DNA of 64,000 nt from Staphylospora marina. Its GTDB lineage: Bacteria; Bacillota; Bacilli; Thermoactinomycetales; Thermoactinomycetaceae. The stretch covers positions 290,001-354,000 of the forward strand of contig NZ_CP034118.1 in the NCBI RefSeq assembly GCF_003856495.1, written 5' to 3'. The notes under the pieces were generated by a model that searched no databases, had not been told where the DNA came from, and worked only from the letters and a program-made list of their open reading frames with translations. The translations under genes and the position numbers were made by a program. Shown here in pieces: positions 22,279-31,372 of this stretch (position 1 is the first letter of the stretch; every line of letters begins with the position of its first letter).

Positions 22279-23628
22279 ATGAACAAATGGGAGTTAAAAT
22301 CCTTGAGCGATGACCGTCGATCTTGGGTGAACCGGCTGACCCGTCTGCTGTACTGGTCGATCCTGCTGTCCCCGTTTCTTCCGCCCGTGGCTCTCGCGGC
22401 GGTGGGGGCGGCCACGGTTGCGACACACCGGGGCAAGTGGCCTTTCTTTTCATGGCCGGAAAAAATTTGGGTCGGCTTCATGCTCCTTTCTTTGGTCAGT
22501 TGGGCGTTCAATCCTTCCTGGTTCTGGTGGATCCCGATCGGAATCATTCCCGGCGTCATGTTTGCTCTTTATTATCTGTTGTCCGTATGGATGCGGGAAA
22601 CGGTCCGATGGACCTGGCAGGAAGTGCAGGACATGTATCTGCGCTTCTGGCTGGGCGGGTTTTATGTGGCTTTCATCGTGATCATCCAACAGATCGATTG
22701 GGCGCCGCTCAACGAAACGTTGCTCGGCCCGCTGCTCGATGTTTACGACAAGTTCCGGTGGCAGGCGGAAAATTCGGTGCGGAGTGTGGGAACTTCCGGC
22801 AATTCCAATCTTGCCGCCGCCCTGCTCATCTGTTTTGCGCTGATGAGCATCCATGCCTTGTCCGTCTTGCCAAAACGTTGGCAAAAAGCGGGGGCTTTCC
22901 TCGGATTTCTGGTGTTCTGCGCGGCCATCTGGTGTACGGGCTCACGGGGAGCGTGGGTCGGTCTGGTGATCGGGTTGATCGTCCAAATCTGGATGACGGG
23001 TCACCGGGTCCGGACGGTCGTGATCACGCTTGGCATCTTGATCGCCGTCTCCCTTTTTCCGGAGATCATTCCGCGCAAGGATACGTTGGCCAGCACCATC
23101 CAGGCCCGGGTGGAGGTATGGTCGACCGCGCTGGAGATTTTCAGGGAGCATTGGCTGCTCGGAACCCTTCCGCTGCACTTCGGCCAGATTTTCGCGAAAA
23201 AGGCCGGATTTTATGTGTACCATGCTCACAACATCTTTCTCGGGATCGCGACGGAATACGGAATCATCGGTTTGTTGCTCTTCCTGACCCTCATCGTGGA
23301 GACGATCCGTCGGGCCAGACGCTGGAGAAAAGCGGCCAATGCCCGGGAAGAAAAGCGTCTCGCCGGGATGCTTTTGTCCCAGACGATCGCTCTATTGGGA
23401 CATGGCATGTACGATTACCCCATCATTGCACCTCAGGTCGGACTTCTGTTCATGCTCAGCGTGATCATGATCCACACTCAGTACGAAAGACGAATCCTGC
23501 AAAGACCCCAGTGGAGCGACGATTCGCACCATCCTCCGGACTCCCGGACGTATTCCCGTACGGCTTCCTCGATGCTGCTGCTTTTGTGGGGACAACTCCG
23601 GCAGGAGTGGCAAAAACGGACGGGATGA
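22279..23628 (+). CDS. O-antigen ligase-like (Wzy_C) membrane protein
   Basis: 449-aa polytopic membrane protein with about ten helices. The C-terminal half has the Wzy_C signature: CTGSRGAWVGL in a membrane helix, then a loop ending in VYHAHNIFLGIATEYG, the conserved His-Asn region. Such proteins ligate or polymerise glycans on undecaprenyl carriers; in Gram-positives they act on capsule or teichuronic-type polymers. ATG 22279 has GACCGGAG eight bases upstream, better than the ATG at 22261. No glycosyltransferases are adjacent, so the glycan substrate is unknown. Confidence 0.85.
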   Translation: MNKWELKSLSDDRRSWVNRLTRLLYWSILLSPFLPPVALAAVGAATVATHRGKWPFFSWPEKIWVGFMLLSLVSWAFNPSWFWWIPIGIIPGVMFALYYLLSVWMRETVRWTWQEVQDMYLRFWLGGFYVAFIVIIQQIDWAPLNETLLGPLLDVYDKFRWQAENSVRSVGTSGNSNLAAALLICFALMSIHALSVLPKRWQKAGAFLGFLVFCAAIWCTGSRGAWVGLVIGLIVQIWMTGHRVRTVVITLGILIAVSLFPEIIPRKDTLASTIQARVEVWSTALEIFREHWLLGTLPLHFGQIFAKKAGFYVYHAHNIFLGIATEYGIIGLLLFLTLIVETIRRARRWRKAANAREEKRLAGMLLSQTIALLGHGMYDYPIIAPQVGLLFMLSVIMIHTQYERRILQRPQWSDDSHHPPDSRTYSRTASSMLLLLWGQLRQEWQKRTG

Positions 23629-23763
23629 TTGGATTTCTTTCCTCCCCGGAAAGGGGCAAGTGCCAGCGGGAATCGCTGCTTTTGTGACAACCCGTATAAA
23701 GAAGCCGTTTCCCGGCGAAGATGGATACCGAAATTCAGCTTAAGGACCGGAAGGTGAAATTCG

Positions 23764-24408
23764 GTGAAACCATCCATCAGGATCGCCGGAACGGCGCTTG
23801 CCGTTCTGCTGTTGGCCGTGCCGACGGGAGCCAAGGGGGAAGCGGCCTCACCCTCGCAGGCTTCCGTCCGGATCGAAGTGAAAAAAGGAGACACGTTGTA
23901 TTCGATCGCCCGTCGGTACGGAAGCACCGTCAATGAAATCGCCGACATCAACGGAATCGAAAACCCTTCCCTCATCCGGATCGGTCAGGTGCTGACCGTT
24001 CCGAAAAAAACGTCCGCTTCCAAGCAAGTCCGAACCGAATCCTCCGACGGGAAGGAAGCAGCCGTCCCGGCTGTTTCCTTGCCGGCCCTCAGCCGGGGCA
24101 AGGACTTGGGGCTGTTTACGCTGACCGCCTACACGGCGGGCCCTGAATCCACCGGTAAACGTCCCGGTGATCCCGCCTACGGCATCACGTCCAGCGGGGC
24201 GATGGTGACGGAGGGGTACACCATCGCCGTGGATCCGGAAGTGATTCCGATCGGTTCCCGGGTGTACATCGAAGGCATCGGTTACCGCATTGCCCAGGAC
24301 ACCGGTTCGAAGATCAAAGGAAAGCGAATCGACGTTTACATGTCTGATCTGGAAGCCGCGAAACAATTCGGCGTCAGGAAAAATGTCAGGGTGGAGTTGG
24401 TGGACTGA
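23764..24408 (+). CDS. LysM and 3D domain cell-wall protein
   Basis: 214 aa. Signal peptide (residues 1-24), one LysM peptidoglycan-binding domain (VKKGDTLYSIARRYG...VLTVP, about 37-80), a short linker, then a 3D domain (LFTLTAYTAGPESTG..., three conserved Asp region AVDPEVIPIGSRVYI, AQDTGSKIKGKRIDVYM). The layout is that of YocH/YuiC-type wall lytic enzymes; the 3D domain is a lytic-transglycosylase-like fold. GTG 23764 has GGAAGGTG upstream. A terminator follows. Confidence 0.92.
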   Translation: MKPSIRIAGTALAVLLLAVPTGAKGEAASPSQASVRIEVKKGDTLYSIARRYGSTVNEIADINGIENPSLIRIGQVLTVPKKTSASKQVRTESSDGKEAAVPAVSLPALSRGKDLGLFTLTAYTAGPESTGKRPGDPAYGITSSGAMVTEGYTIAVDPEVIPIGSRVYIEGIGYRIAQDTGSKIKGKRIDVYMSDLEAAKQFGVRKNVRVELVD

Positions 24409-24437
24409 CGATTCAAAGTCGGGGAAGGGACGTGTTG

Positions 24438-24464
24438 GAGCCTTGTTTGAAAGGCTCTTTTTTT
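24438..24464 (+). terminator. Intrinsic terminator
   Basis: GAGCCTT (24438-24444) and AAGGCTC (24451-24457) form the stem, followed by seven Ts. Ends the LysM-3D gene. Confidence 0.85.
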
Positions 24465-24510
24465 GTGTGTTTTCCGGTACAATGGAATCAATCGGACAGG
24501 AGGGCCAAGC

Positions 24511-25392
24511 ATGCGATTCACGTTGAAACCGGATGTTCCCTACTCATTCGAAAAAACGGTGCGACGCCTGAAACAGTTTGAAAAAACGATGTGGGTCCGG
24601 AAGGAGGACGCGCTTGCCAGAGCGATACGGGGAAAACGGGGCCCTTTGTTGGTGACGGTTCGAAACGCTGCCGATGATGCCGGTCTTGTCGCGGAAGTGT
24701 CCGGACCGGTGGCGGACGGGGAGGAGGAGCTGTTGAAGAAGCTGGTGGCCCGCATGTTCGGGCTGGATGTGGATCTGACTCCCTTTTACGAAAAACTGGA
24801 CGATCACCCGGTGCTGGGGCCGGTGATCCGGGAACGACACGGGTTGCAGATCGTTCAGGATCCCACGGTGTACGAATGCCTGGTCAAAACCGTCATCAGC
24901 CAGCAGCTCAATCTCTCGTTTGCCGGTACGCTCGTCCGGCGATTGGTGGAGCGGGCCGGCGAACACCTCGAGATCGGGGGCGAAACATTTCCGGTTTTCC
25001 CTTCGCCGGAACAAGTCGCCCGACTGCAGCCGAAAGACCTGCAAGCGTTGCAATTCAACCGGCGCAAGGCGGAATACGTGATCGACATCTCCAGGATGGT
25101 GACGGACGGCAAGCTGGACCTGGAAGGGCTCCGGGATTTGCCCGACGGGGAAGTGTTTGAGAGGCTGCTGCCGATTCGCGGAGTGGGGCGTTGGACGGTC
25201 GAATGCGTCCTTCTTTTCGGGCTCGGCCGTCCGGACCTTCTTCCGGCGGCGGACATCGGCTTGAGAAACGCCCTCAGGAAGTTGTACGGCATGGACGCGC
25301 AACCGGATGAACAAACGGTTCGCCGCCTGGGGGAGGAATGGGCTCCCTTCCGCAGTCATGCCACCTGTTATTTGTGGGATTCTCTGGGGTGA
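24511..25392 (+). CDS. DNA-3-methyladenine glycosylase II (AlkA-like)
   Basis: 293-aa HhH-GPD DNA glycosylase that removes alkylated bases. After an N-terminal beta-domain, TVYECLVKTVISQQLNLSFA opens the helical domain. The hairpin RGVGRWTVE and catalytic Asp in LLPAADIGLRNAL follow. There is no iron-sulfur cluster motif. It resembles YfjP of B. subtilis. ATG 24511 follows CAGGAGGG; the upstream in-frame extension overlaps the terminator and was rejected. Confidence 0.93.
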   Translation: MRFTLKPDVPYSFEKTVRRLKQFEKTMWVRKEDALARAIRGKRGPLLVTVRNAADDAGLVAEVSGPVADGEEELLKKLVARMFGLDVDLTPFYEKLDDHPVLGPVIRERHGLQIVQDPTVYECLVKTVISQQLNLSFAGTLVRRLVERAGEHLEIGGETFPVFPSPEQVARLQPKDLQALQFNRRKAEYVIDISRMVTDGKLDLEGLRDLPDGEVFERLLPIRGVGRWTVECVLLFGLGRPDLLPAADIGLRNALRKLYGMDAQPDEQTVRRLGEEWAPFRSHATCYLWDSLG

Positions 25393-25467
25393 TGGACGCC
25401 CGAAAATGTGATAACATCGGTACAGGATTCGTCGGAAATCAGCCGGTCAATCAAGGAGGAATGACCA

Positions 25468-25620
25468 TTGGCCAAGAAGAGGAAGGCCGAGAGGCGTGTC
25501 GCTGCGGTGGACGCGATGGGAATCTTGATGCGTGATCTGAAAAAGGCCGCCTTGTGGATCGTTGTTTCCGTCGGTACGGTGTCGTTGCTGGCCGTCGCGT
25601 GGAGATGGTTGTCCGCGTGA
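25468..25620 (+). CDS. Small single-pass membrane protein, 50 aa
   Basis: A short gene with a TTG start (25468) and a perfect AAGGAGG eight bases upstream. The product begins MAKKRKAERRV, a very basic cytoplasmic tail, then an amphipathic stretch, and one membrane helix (about residues 28-47, LWIVVSVGTVSLLAVAW). Stop at 25620, with a terminator 40 bases later. The ribosome site, charge pattern and terminator make it a likely real gene. Function unknown. Confidence 0.7.
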   Translation: MAKKRKAERRVAAVDAMGILMRDLKKAALWIVVSVGTVSLLAVAWRWLSA

Positions 25621-25660
25621 ATGCGGCTTCCGCGAAGCTTGCCGATTCATGCCGATCATG

Positions 25661-25710
25661 AAAAAAGCCGGAGCTTTCCCGATGGGAGGAGAAAGCGTCC
25701 GGCTTTTTTT
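25661..25710. terminator. Bidirectional terminator
   Basis: AGCCGGAGCTTTC and GAAAGCGTCCGGCT form a long stem with an A run on the left and a T run on the right. It ends both the 50-aa gene (plus) and mscS (minus). Confidence 0.88.
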
Positions 25711-25725
25711 CGGACTCGCCGCCTG

Positions 25726-26661
25726 TCAGTTTGTGACGGGCTCTTTGGTCCGGTTGTCTAGGCGAAGGGAATCGTGAAGGATGACGCTCCGCGGGTATCC
25801 GATTTCGAGGCCTTGTGCATGCAGCACAAGAACGGTTTCTTTTCGCATTTCCCGCTCCAGCGCCCAGTAAGCTTCCGGATCGCAGACCGCCGTGAACGTG
25901 AATTCCACGCCGGTTTGATCGATCCGGGTCACCCCCAACACGTTCGCCGGTTCAATGATGGAGTCGGCGTACTTCCCGTTGATGCGTTCGCACACTTCTT
26001 CCAGGGAGCGTTGGACGAGGGACAAATCCGCTTCGTAGGGCACGGTGGCCTTCACGATTGCTCGCATTCTGTCGCGATTGTAGTTGGTGACCTGTTGGAT
26101 GTTGCCGTTGGCGATATAGTGCAGCCGCTGGTTGAATTCACGGATTTTGGTGATGCGCAGCCCCACTTCTTCCACCGTTCCCATGATCTGTCCGTTGATT
26201 TCGACGATGTCCCCCACTTCCAGTTGTCCTTCGAAGATCATGAAAAAGCCGGTGATCACGTCACGAACCAGGTTTTGCGCACCGAAGCCGATGGCCAGAC
26301 CCAGAATCCCGGCACCCGCCAGAACGGGCAGGGGATCAAAGCCCAGGTTGATGAGCAGCGTCAGCACCGAGACAAAGTAAATCGAGTAACGGGCGATGGA
26401 TTTGATCAGTTTTCTGAGCGTGTTGGCTTTTTTGGTTTCAATCGGGCTGATGTCGAAAATCTTGTCGATCAACCGGTCCACGAAACGGAGCAGGACCATG
26501 GTCAACACGATGATCAACGTGATTTCCGCGACGGGAAGAACGACGTATGAAACGGGATCCTCGATAACCCGGGTGATGAGCGATTTGGTTTGCAAAGCGA
26601 ATTCCTGTGCAGCCGCCATCCGGCTTTCCACGGTGTCCGAGGTCGGTTGCTGTCCGTTCAA
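25726..26661 (-). CDS. Small-conductance mechanosensitive channel (MscS family)
   Basis: 311-aa channel of the MscS family, releasing solutes on hypo-osmotic shock. Three N-terminal membrane helices; the pore helix is LAGAGILGLAIGFGAQNLVRD, followed by FMIFEGQLEVGDIVEINGQIMGTVEEVGLRITKIR, the beta-domain signature, and a C-terminal ferredoxin-like domain. Start is TTG 26661, with GGAGGTG seven bases upstream. It follows the YfhP-like gene by 30 bases and is probably in one operon with it. Confidence 0.93.
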   Translation of the reverse strand: MNGQQPTSDTVESRMAAAQEFALQTKSLITRVIEDPVSYVVLPVAEITLIIVLTMVLLRFVDRLIDKIFDISPIETKKANTLRKLIKSIARYSIYFVSVLTLLINLGFDPLPVLAGAGILGLAIGFGAQNLVRDVITGFFMIFEGQLEVGDIVEINGQIMGTVEEVGLRITKIREFNQRLHYIANGNIQQVTNYNRDRMRAIVKATVPYEADLSLVQRSLEEVCERINGKYADSIIEPANVLGVTRIDQTGVEFTFTAVCDPEAYWALEREMRKETVLVLHAQGLEIGYPRSVILHDSLRLDNRTKEPVTN

Positions 26662-26691
26662 AGATGTTCACCTCCGGATTGATGCCGGTTC

Positions 26692-27669
26692 TTATGATAC
26701 CAGATGGCGGATCTTTTTTTCCAACTGCTCCTCTTTCATCCATCCGACAAAAGAGTGAAAAGGTTTCAAGTCGTGATCCAGGAGGGCCACCGCCACGAAA
26801 GGAAAATGTTTTTTGTGATGATAACGGACGTCCAGCCACCGGACCTCATATCCGAACGGGCGACGGTAGACCCGGGGATATCCGTACGACGTGAGGGACA
26901 GGAAGGCACGGATGGACTCCGCCTGGCGGGATGCTTCCACGGCCGGATGCCCCAGATCTTCCGTGCTCATCTCCCCTGTCCACTGCAGGGTTTCATTGCG
27001 GATTTCACCGAGTTTCACCCGATCGGGCCATTCCGCGATCACGTTCCAGGTCCTGAAGCGTGCCGTGGGGGTGACGGTCACCCGCCTCGGGGCGCCTTCC
27101 TGTCCGCGCACCAGGCTCACCAGACGGGAACGGACCAGGAAGCGGTGAATCACATACATCGTGATGACGACATACAAGGACGGAAAAATGACGACGGCCC
27201 GGTCCGGAAAGAACCACCACAGAAACAGGGCGACAAGATGTGCCGAGAAAATGAATGGGTCGAAGATGTTGAGCGTATGGAGGGCGATCCATTGACGGGA
27301 AAACGGCCTGAGAGCCTGGGTTCCGTAAACGTTGAACACATCGATGAACACATGAATGAAGACGGCGACAAACGTCCAGAGCCAGACATGGAGCCAGGAG
27401 GCCCCGGGGATGAAAGAAACGAGAGCGGCCGTGATGACCGAGGGCCAGATCACCAGCATCGGAATCGAATGGGACCATCCCCGGTGATTCCGGATGTATG
27501 CGGCTTTTCCCTTCAACCGGTACAGGGTGTCCAGATCGGGAATCTCCGAGCCGACGACCGTTCCCAGCAAAACAGCCTGTGTCGTTTGCACACTCTCCGT
27601 CACTGCGGGGTCGAGCTGGGCGAGGCCGAACAACCCCAGCCCCATGACAAAGTGGGTAGCCGTATCCAT
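26692..27669 (-). CDS. YfhP-like membrane metal-dependent hydrolase
   Basis: 325 aa. MDTATHFVMGLGLFG, GSEIPDLDTLYRLKGKAAYIRNHRGWSHS and the HVFIDVFNVYGTQ block mark the YdjM/YfhP (LexA-regulated, membrane-bound metal-hydrolase-like) family, with several membrane helices in the first 200 residues and a soluble C-terminal part. In B. subtilis yfhP neighbours mutY (yfhQ); here mutY lies divergently 550 bases away. Start at 27669 has GGGGGAAGG upstream. Enzyme activity is unproven; conserved His/Asp residues suggest a metal site. Confidence 0.87.
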   Translation of the reverse strand: MDTATHFVMGLGLFGLAQLDPAVTESVQTTQAVLLGTVVGSEIPDLDTLYRLKGKAAYIRNHRGWSHSIPMLVIWPSVITAALVSFIPGASWLHVWLWTFVAVFIHVFIDVFNVYGTQALRPFSRQWIALHTLNIFDPFIFSAHLVALFLWWFFPDRAVVIFPSLYVVITMYVIHRFLVRSRLVSLVRGQEGAPRRVTVTPTARFRTWNVIAEWPDRVKLGEIRNETLQWTGEMSTEDLGHPAVEASRQAESIRAFLSLTSYGYPRVYRRPFGYEVRWLDVRYHHKKHFPFVAVALLDHDLKPFHSFVGWMKEEQLEKKIRHLVS

Positions 27670-27798
27670 GAAGCCTTCCCCCAGTTCAAAAAATGCTGTT
27701 CCTGAAAAGTGTAACAGATTTGTTCGGTTCACATCTGACGAAACCGGAAAAAAATCAAGAGCCCATGTTAAGATGATCATAACGGGGAGGGATTTGCG

Positions 27799-28095
27799 AT
27801 GTGGACCGTGTTTGTGGAATACACCGTCCTTGATGAGAAAATGGAAGCTTATCACAGGATCGTTCCCGAAATCAGGGAGATCACCGCAGCCATGGGCGGC
27901 GTGATTCGTCACCGGATTTTGAAAGCCGTGGATCAACCGGGAAAGTTCGTGGAAGTGATCCACGTGTCTTCCGAGGAAGACGCACGACGGGTATTGTCTG
28001 CCCGCACAAGCGGAACCCATCCCCGGACGGAGGAACTTTTCAAAAACGGGTGCCGTGGATGGCTGTTTGCGTCGATGGATGAAACCCGTGAGTGA
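27799..28095 (+). CDS. Small protein, possible dimeric alpha-beta barrel fold
   Basis: 98 aa, soluble. The pattern WTVFVEYTVLDEKMEAYHRIVPEIRE... with a later FVEVIHVSSEEDARR resembles the beta-alpha-beta of ABM/dimeric ferredoxin-like proteins, but key residues of monooxygenases are not evident, so this is only a fold guess. ATG 27799 follows GGGGAGGG. Located between the yfhP-like and mutY genes. Confidence 0.65.
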   Translation: MWTVFVEYTVLDEKMEAYHRIVPEIREITAAMGGVIRHRILKAVDQPGKFVEVIHVSSEEDARRVLSARTSGTHPRTEELFKNGCRGWLFASMDETRE

Positions 28096-28222
28096 CCGTC
28101 TGCCTTCCGCCGCATGGTTCCGGCAATCACATTGTAAATAATCTTCCATATCCTTGAAGATCGATTCCGGTGTATGATGAAGACAGTCGTTGTTTTTTCA
28201 GGATGATGGAGGATCATGATAC

Positions 28223-29329
28223 ATGTCCGGTGCAAAACACGAAATTCCCGAAAAACTGGGACACCCGTCGACCGTTGCGGCCATCAGGAAAGCGCTCGTC
28301 GACTGGTACCGGTCAAACAAGCGGGACCTTCCCTGGAGACGGGTGACCGATCCGTACAAAATCTGGGTTTCCGAAGTGATGCTTCAGCAGACCCGGGTGG
28401 AGACGGTCATTCCATACTATGAACGGTTCATTGAGCGGTTTCCGGATGCACGGACCCTCGCCGAAGCTCCCGAAGAAGAAGTCTTCAAGGCGTGGGAGGG
28501 GCTGGGCTATTACTCCCGCATCCGCAACTTTCACAGTGCCGTGAAGGAAGTGGTTTCTTCCTGCGGCGGAAAGGTGCCGGATGATCCGGAAACATTTTCA
28601 CGGCTGAAGGGAGTCGGTCCGTACACGGTCGGAGCCGTGCTGTCCATCGCTTACGGAAAGCGGATTCCGGCGGTGGACGGAAACGTGATGCGCGTGTATT
28701 CCCGGCTTTTTGCCTTGACCGATGACATCGCCTCGCAAAGAACCCGAAAAAAGATGGAGGCCATCGGCTGGAAACTGGTCCCGGAAGAGTGTCCGGGCGA
28801 TTTCAATCAGGCTCTCATGGAGTTGGGAGCGACCTGCTGCACACCGGCTTCCCCGCAATGCCTATTCTGCCCTGTGCGATCGTTTTGTGATGCATATGCG
28901 CAAGGGTTGGAAAGGGAACTGCCGGTCAAGAAAAAGCAGAAGCAACCCCTCAAAGAAGAAGTGATCATGGGGATTGTGGAGTGCGAAGGACGCATTCTGA
29001 TGGAAAAGCGCCCGAGAGGCGGGCTGCTCGGCGGCATGTACGGACTTCCCGTCATGAAGATCCAACCCGGGGACACCGTTTCGGAAACAATGGGAAAATT
29101 CTGTGACGCATTTCGGGCGTCCGTGACGAATACAAGCATTGAAGGGCGTTTTGAGCACGTTTTCAGTCACCGGCACTGGATGGTCACGGTGGTGCGTGCC
29201 CGGACGCAGCGGATGTTCATTCCGGATCAGGGAGAATGGGAATGGCTTTCCGCCGATGAACGGAAGAAAAAGCCGTCATCCAAGGTGTTTCTCAAAGCAT
29301 TGGGATGCATCGGCGACCAGATTCCATAA
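28223..29329 (+). CDS. mutY: A/G-specific adenine glycosylase
   Basis: 368 aa; removes adenine paired with 8-oxoguanine. Catalytic Glu in SEVMLQQTRVETVIPYY, HhH LKGVGPYTVGAVLS, catalytic Asp in PAVDGNVMRV, four-Cys iron-sulfur loop with spacing C-x6-C-x2-C-x5-C (CTPASPQCLFCPVRSFC), and a C-terminal NUDIX-like 8-oxoG recognition domain with FEHVFSHRHW. ATG 28223 follows GGAGG. Complete. Confidence 0.97.
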   Translation: MSGAKHEIPEKLGHPSTVAAIRKALVDWYRSNKRDLPWRRVTDPYKIWVSEVMLQQTRVETVIPYYERFIERFPDARTLAEAPEEEVFKAWEGLGYYSRIRNFHSAVKEVVSSCGGKVPDDPETFSRLKGVGPYTVGAVLSIAYGKRIPAVDGNVMRVYSRLFALTDDIASQRTRKKMEAIGWKLVPEECPGDFNQALMELGATCCTPASPQCLFCPVRSFCDAYAQGLERELPVKKKQKQPLKEEVIMGIVECEGRILMEKRPRGGLLGGMYGLPVMKIQPGDTVSETMGKFCDAFRASVTNTSIEGRFEHVFSHRHWMVTVVRARTQRMFIPDQGEWEWLSADERKKKPSSKVFLKALGCIGDQIP

Positions 29330-29410
29330 TTTGTTCACGAAACATTTGGCATGTTGCGACCGTTTTTTATGAAAAGAAAGGATTTATACCTGGAAGAGGA
29401 GAGACGAGCG

Positions 29411-31240
29411 GTGGAAGAGAAAAAACGGCAACCGGGTGAACCGGTGCACGAAGACCGGCTTTCCACGGGGGAAGAAGCGGTGGAAAACACTTCCGGGGCC
29501 GCCGGTGAACCGAGCGGAAATGTTCCGGAGCAAGCAGGCGGTCCGGCCGGAAACGAAGGAAGCGCACAACAACCGGCTCAAGTGGAAGAGAAGACGGAAA
29601 CCGACGCCGAACATCCCGAGGATCGGCAGCCGGGCAGTGACGACCGGAAAGATCGGGCTTTCGACACCATGGAACTTCGCCTGTTCGATCAGCTTGACAC
29701 ATCCGTGAATGCGGATCCGTCGAAACCGGAGGATTCCGCTCCGTCCGCGCGGGCGGCCGAGCCGACCGGAGAAGGTCCGGATCGGAAGGAAGGGGAACCC
29801 GGGACGTCGACGGATGCGGCGGGAGAACCCGAAAACTCTCCCACGCAAAAAGACGAACGGGACACTGTCTCAGAGAGCGGGAAAGCCCCGATTGCTTCCG
29901 ATCAGCCTGCCGGTGAGGGTTCCCGTGAAGCGGAAGTCGCCGCGAAACCGGCCGATGATGAACCGGTTGCGGACGGGGGCGGAGACAAAGCTTCCGATCA
30001 AGATCATGAACCGGTGGCGGGCGAGGACGGGGAAAAAGCGACCGGTGACGGTTCCGGCAGCGCGCCGGCAGAGGGCTCGAAGACCGAACGGAAAGAGTCC
30101 GAACCCGTTGCCGCCCGAAAAGCGAGCGAGCCGGACCCTGCTTCGGAGAAAAAGGACAACCGGGAAGATACCGGCGTGATCACCGCGATCAAAAGGGAAA
30201 TTCGCAACACGCCCAAGCCCAAGAAAATGCTGGTGGGCACCATTGCGGTGGCGATGGTGTTGGCGGGTGTGGCGGGATTCAGTGCTTATGCGGACTCATC
30301 CGGGGTTTCCCTGCCCGAACAAAAACCGCAGGCCCAACAACCGGCCAAACAACCGGCCAAGCTCATGCTCACGCATTCCGGACAATCGTTTGAACTCGAT
30401 CTTTACACGATGGGCTATGACGGAAAGAATCCGGACTCCATCGATCAGGGGAAACTGCGGAAATGGCTGGACGACGTGAAGGATCAGGTGACCGTTCAGC
30501 CCCAAAACGCCAAACGGAAAAAAATCACGAGCCAAATCACGCCCGAAAAGCCCGGGTTGAAAATGGACGTCAAAACCGTGGAGTCCTGGCTTTTGAATCT
30601 CGGAGCGTTGATCAACAAGCCCACCGAAATTCCGATGCTGGAAGTGGAGCCGTCCGTGACGGCGGCCGATCTTCAACAGGTCGATCAAAAACTGATCGGG
30701 AAATACACCACGCGCTTCGATCCGGGGAACGTGAACCGGACCACCAACATCAAACTGGCTTCGAAGGCGATCGACGGTCTCATCCTGATGCCGGGTGAGG
30801 TGTTCTCGTTCAACAAGGTGGTCGGCCCCCGCACGGCCGCCAGGGGGTACAAACCGGCTCCGGTGATCGTCAAAGGCGAGTACAGCGAGGGAATCGGCGG
30901 CGGTATCTGCCAAGTGTCCTCGACGCTGTACAACAGTGTGGATGAGGCCAATCTCCGGATTGTGCAGAGAAGAAGTCACAGCAAAGAAGTGACGTATGTT
31001 CCGCCGGGTCGGGATGCCACCGTCTCCTGGGGCGGGCCCGATTTCAAGTTCAAGAACAACCTGAACAAACCGGTGCTCATCCGCATCAAGATCTCCGGTT
31101 CCCGCCTCACGGTATACACCTATACCGTTCCGGGGGCCAAAGTGGCCCGCAAGAAGGTGCCGGAAGCTCCGGAGTCCTTCTCCACCATTCAGGTGGACCC
31201 CAACAAACCGACCGACGATCTGCCCAAGTCCGAACAATGA
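29411..31240 (+). CDS. VanW domain membrane protein with long acidic N-terminal tail
   Basis: About 609 aa. Residues 1-265 are low-complexity, rich in Glu, Pro, Ala, Gly and Asp, and probably disordered in the cytoplasm. A single membrane helix (about 273-294) follows, then an extracellular YoaR-type peptidoglycan-binding-like domain and the VanW domain (about 430-590; FSFNKVVGPRTAARGYKPAP, GGGICQVSSTLYN, PGRDATVSWGGPD). VanW proteins are wall-associated, with no settled biochemistry. GTG 29411 was chosen for GAGGAGAG seven bases upstream; ATG 29369 or 29351 would add 14-20 residues but lack a ribosome site. Confidence 0.87.
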   Translation: MEEKKRQPGEPVHEDRLSTGEEAVENTSGAAGEPSGNVPEQAGGPAGNEGSAQQPAQVEEKTETDAEHPEDRQPGSDDRKDRAFDTMELRLFDQLDTSVNADPSKPEDSAPSARAAEPTGEGPDRKEGEPGTSTDAAGEPENSPTQKDERDTVSESGKAPIASDQPAGEGSREAEVAAKPADDEPVADGGGDKASDQDHEPVAGEDGEKATGDGSGSAPAEGSKTERKESEPVAARKASEPDPASEKKDNREDTGVITAIKREIRNTPKPKKMLVGTIAVAMVLAGVAGFSAYADSSGVSLPEQKPQAQQPAKQPAKLMLTHSGQSFELDLYTMGYDGKNPDSIDQGKLRKWLDDVKDQVTVQPQNAKRKKITSQITPEKPGLKMDVKTVESWLLNLGALINKPTEIPMLEVEPSVTAADLQQVDQKLIGKYTTRFDPGNVNRTTNIKLASKAIDGLILMPGEVFSFNKVVGPRTAARGYKPAPVIVKGEYSEGIGGGICQVSSTLYNSVDEANLRIVQRRSHSKEVTYVPPGRDATVSWGGPDFKFKNNLNKPVLIRIKISGSRLTVYTYTVPGAKVARKKVPEAPESFSTIQVDPNKPTDDLPKSEQ

Positions 31241-31252
31241 TCGGGGGGGTTG

Positions 31253-31283
31253 AACCGGTCCCGCACGCGGGACCGGTTTTTCC
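31253..31283 (+). terminator. Intrinsic terminator
   Basis: AACCGGTCCCG and CGGGACCGGTT form an 11-bp stem with a short loop, followed by Ts. Ends the VanW gene. Confidence 0.88.
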
Positions 31284-31372
31284 GTTATTTCGGGAGTTCA
31301 TCGGGGAGAAGATTTGCGCCATAATAAAGTGACGGCCGAAGTAGTCGCAGCAAGAATCGAGGATGAGAACGC

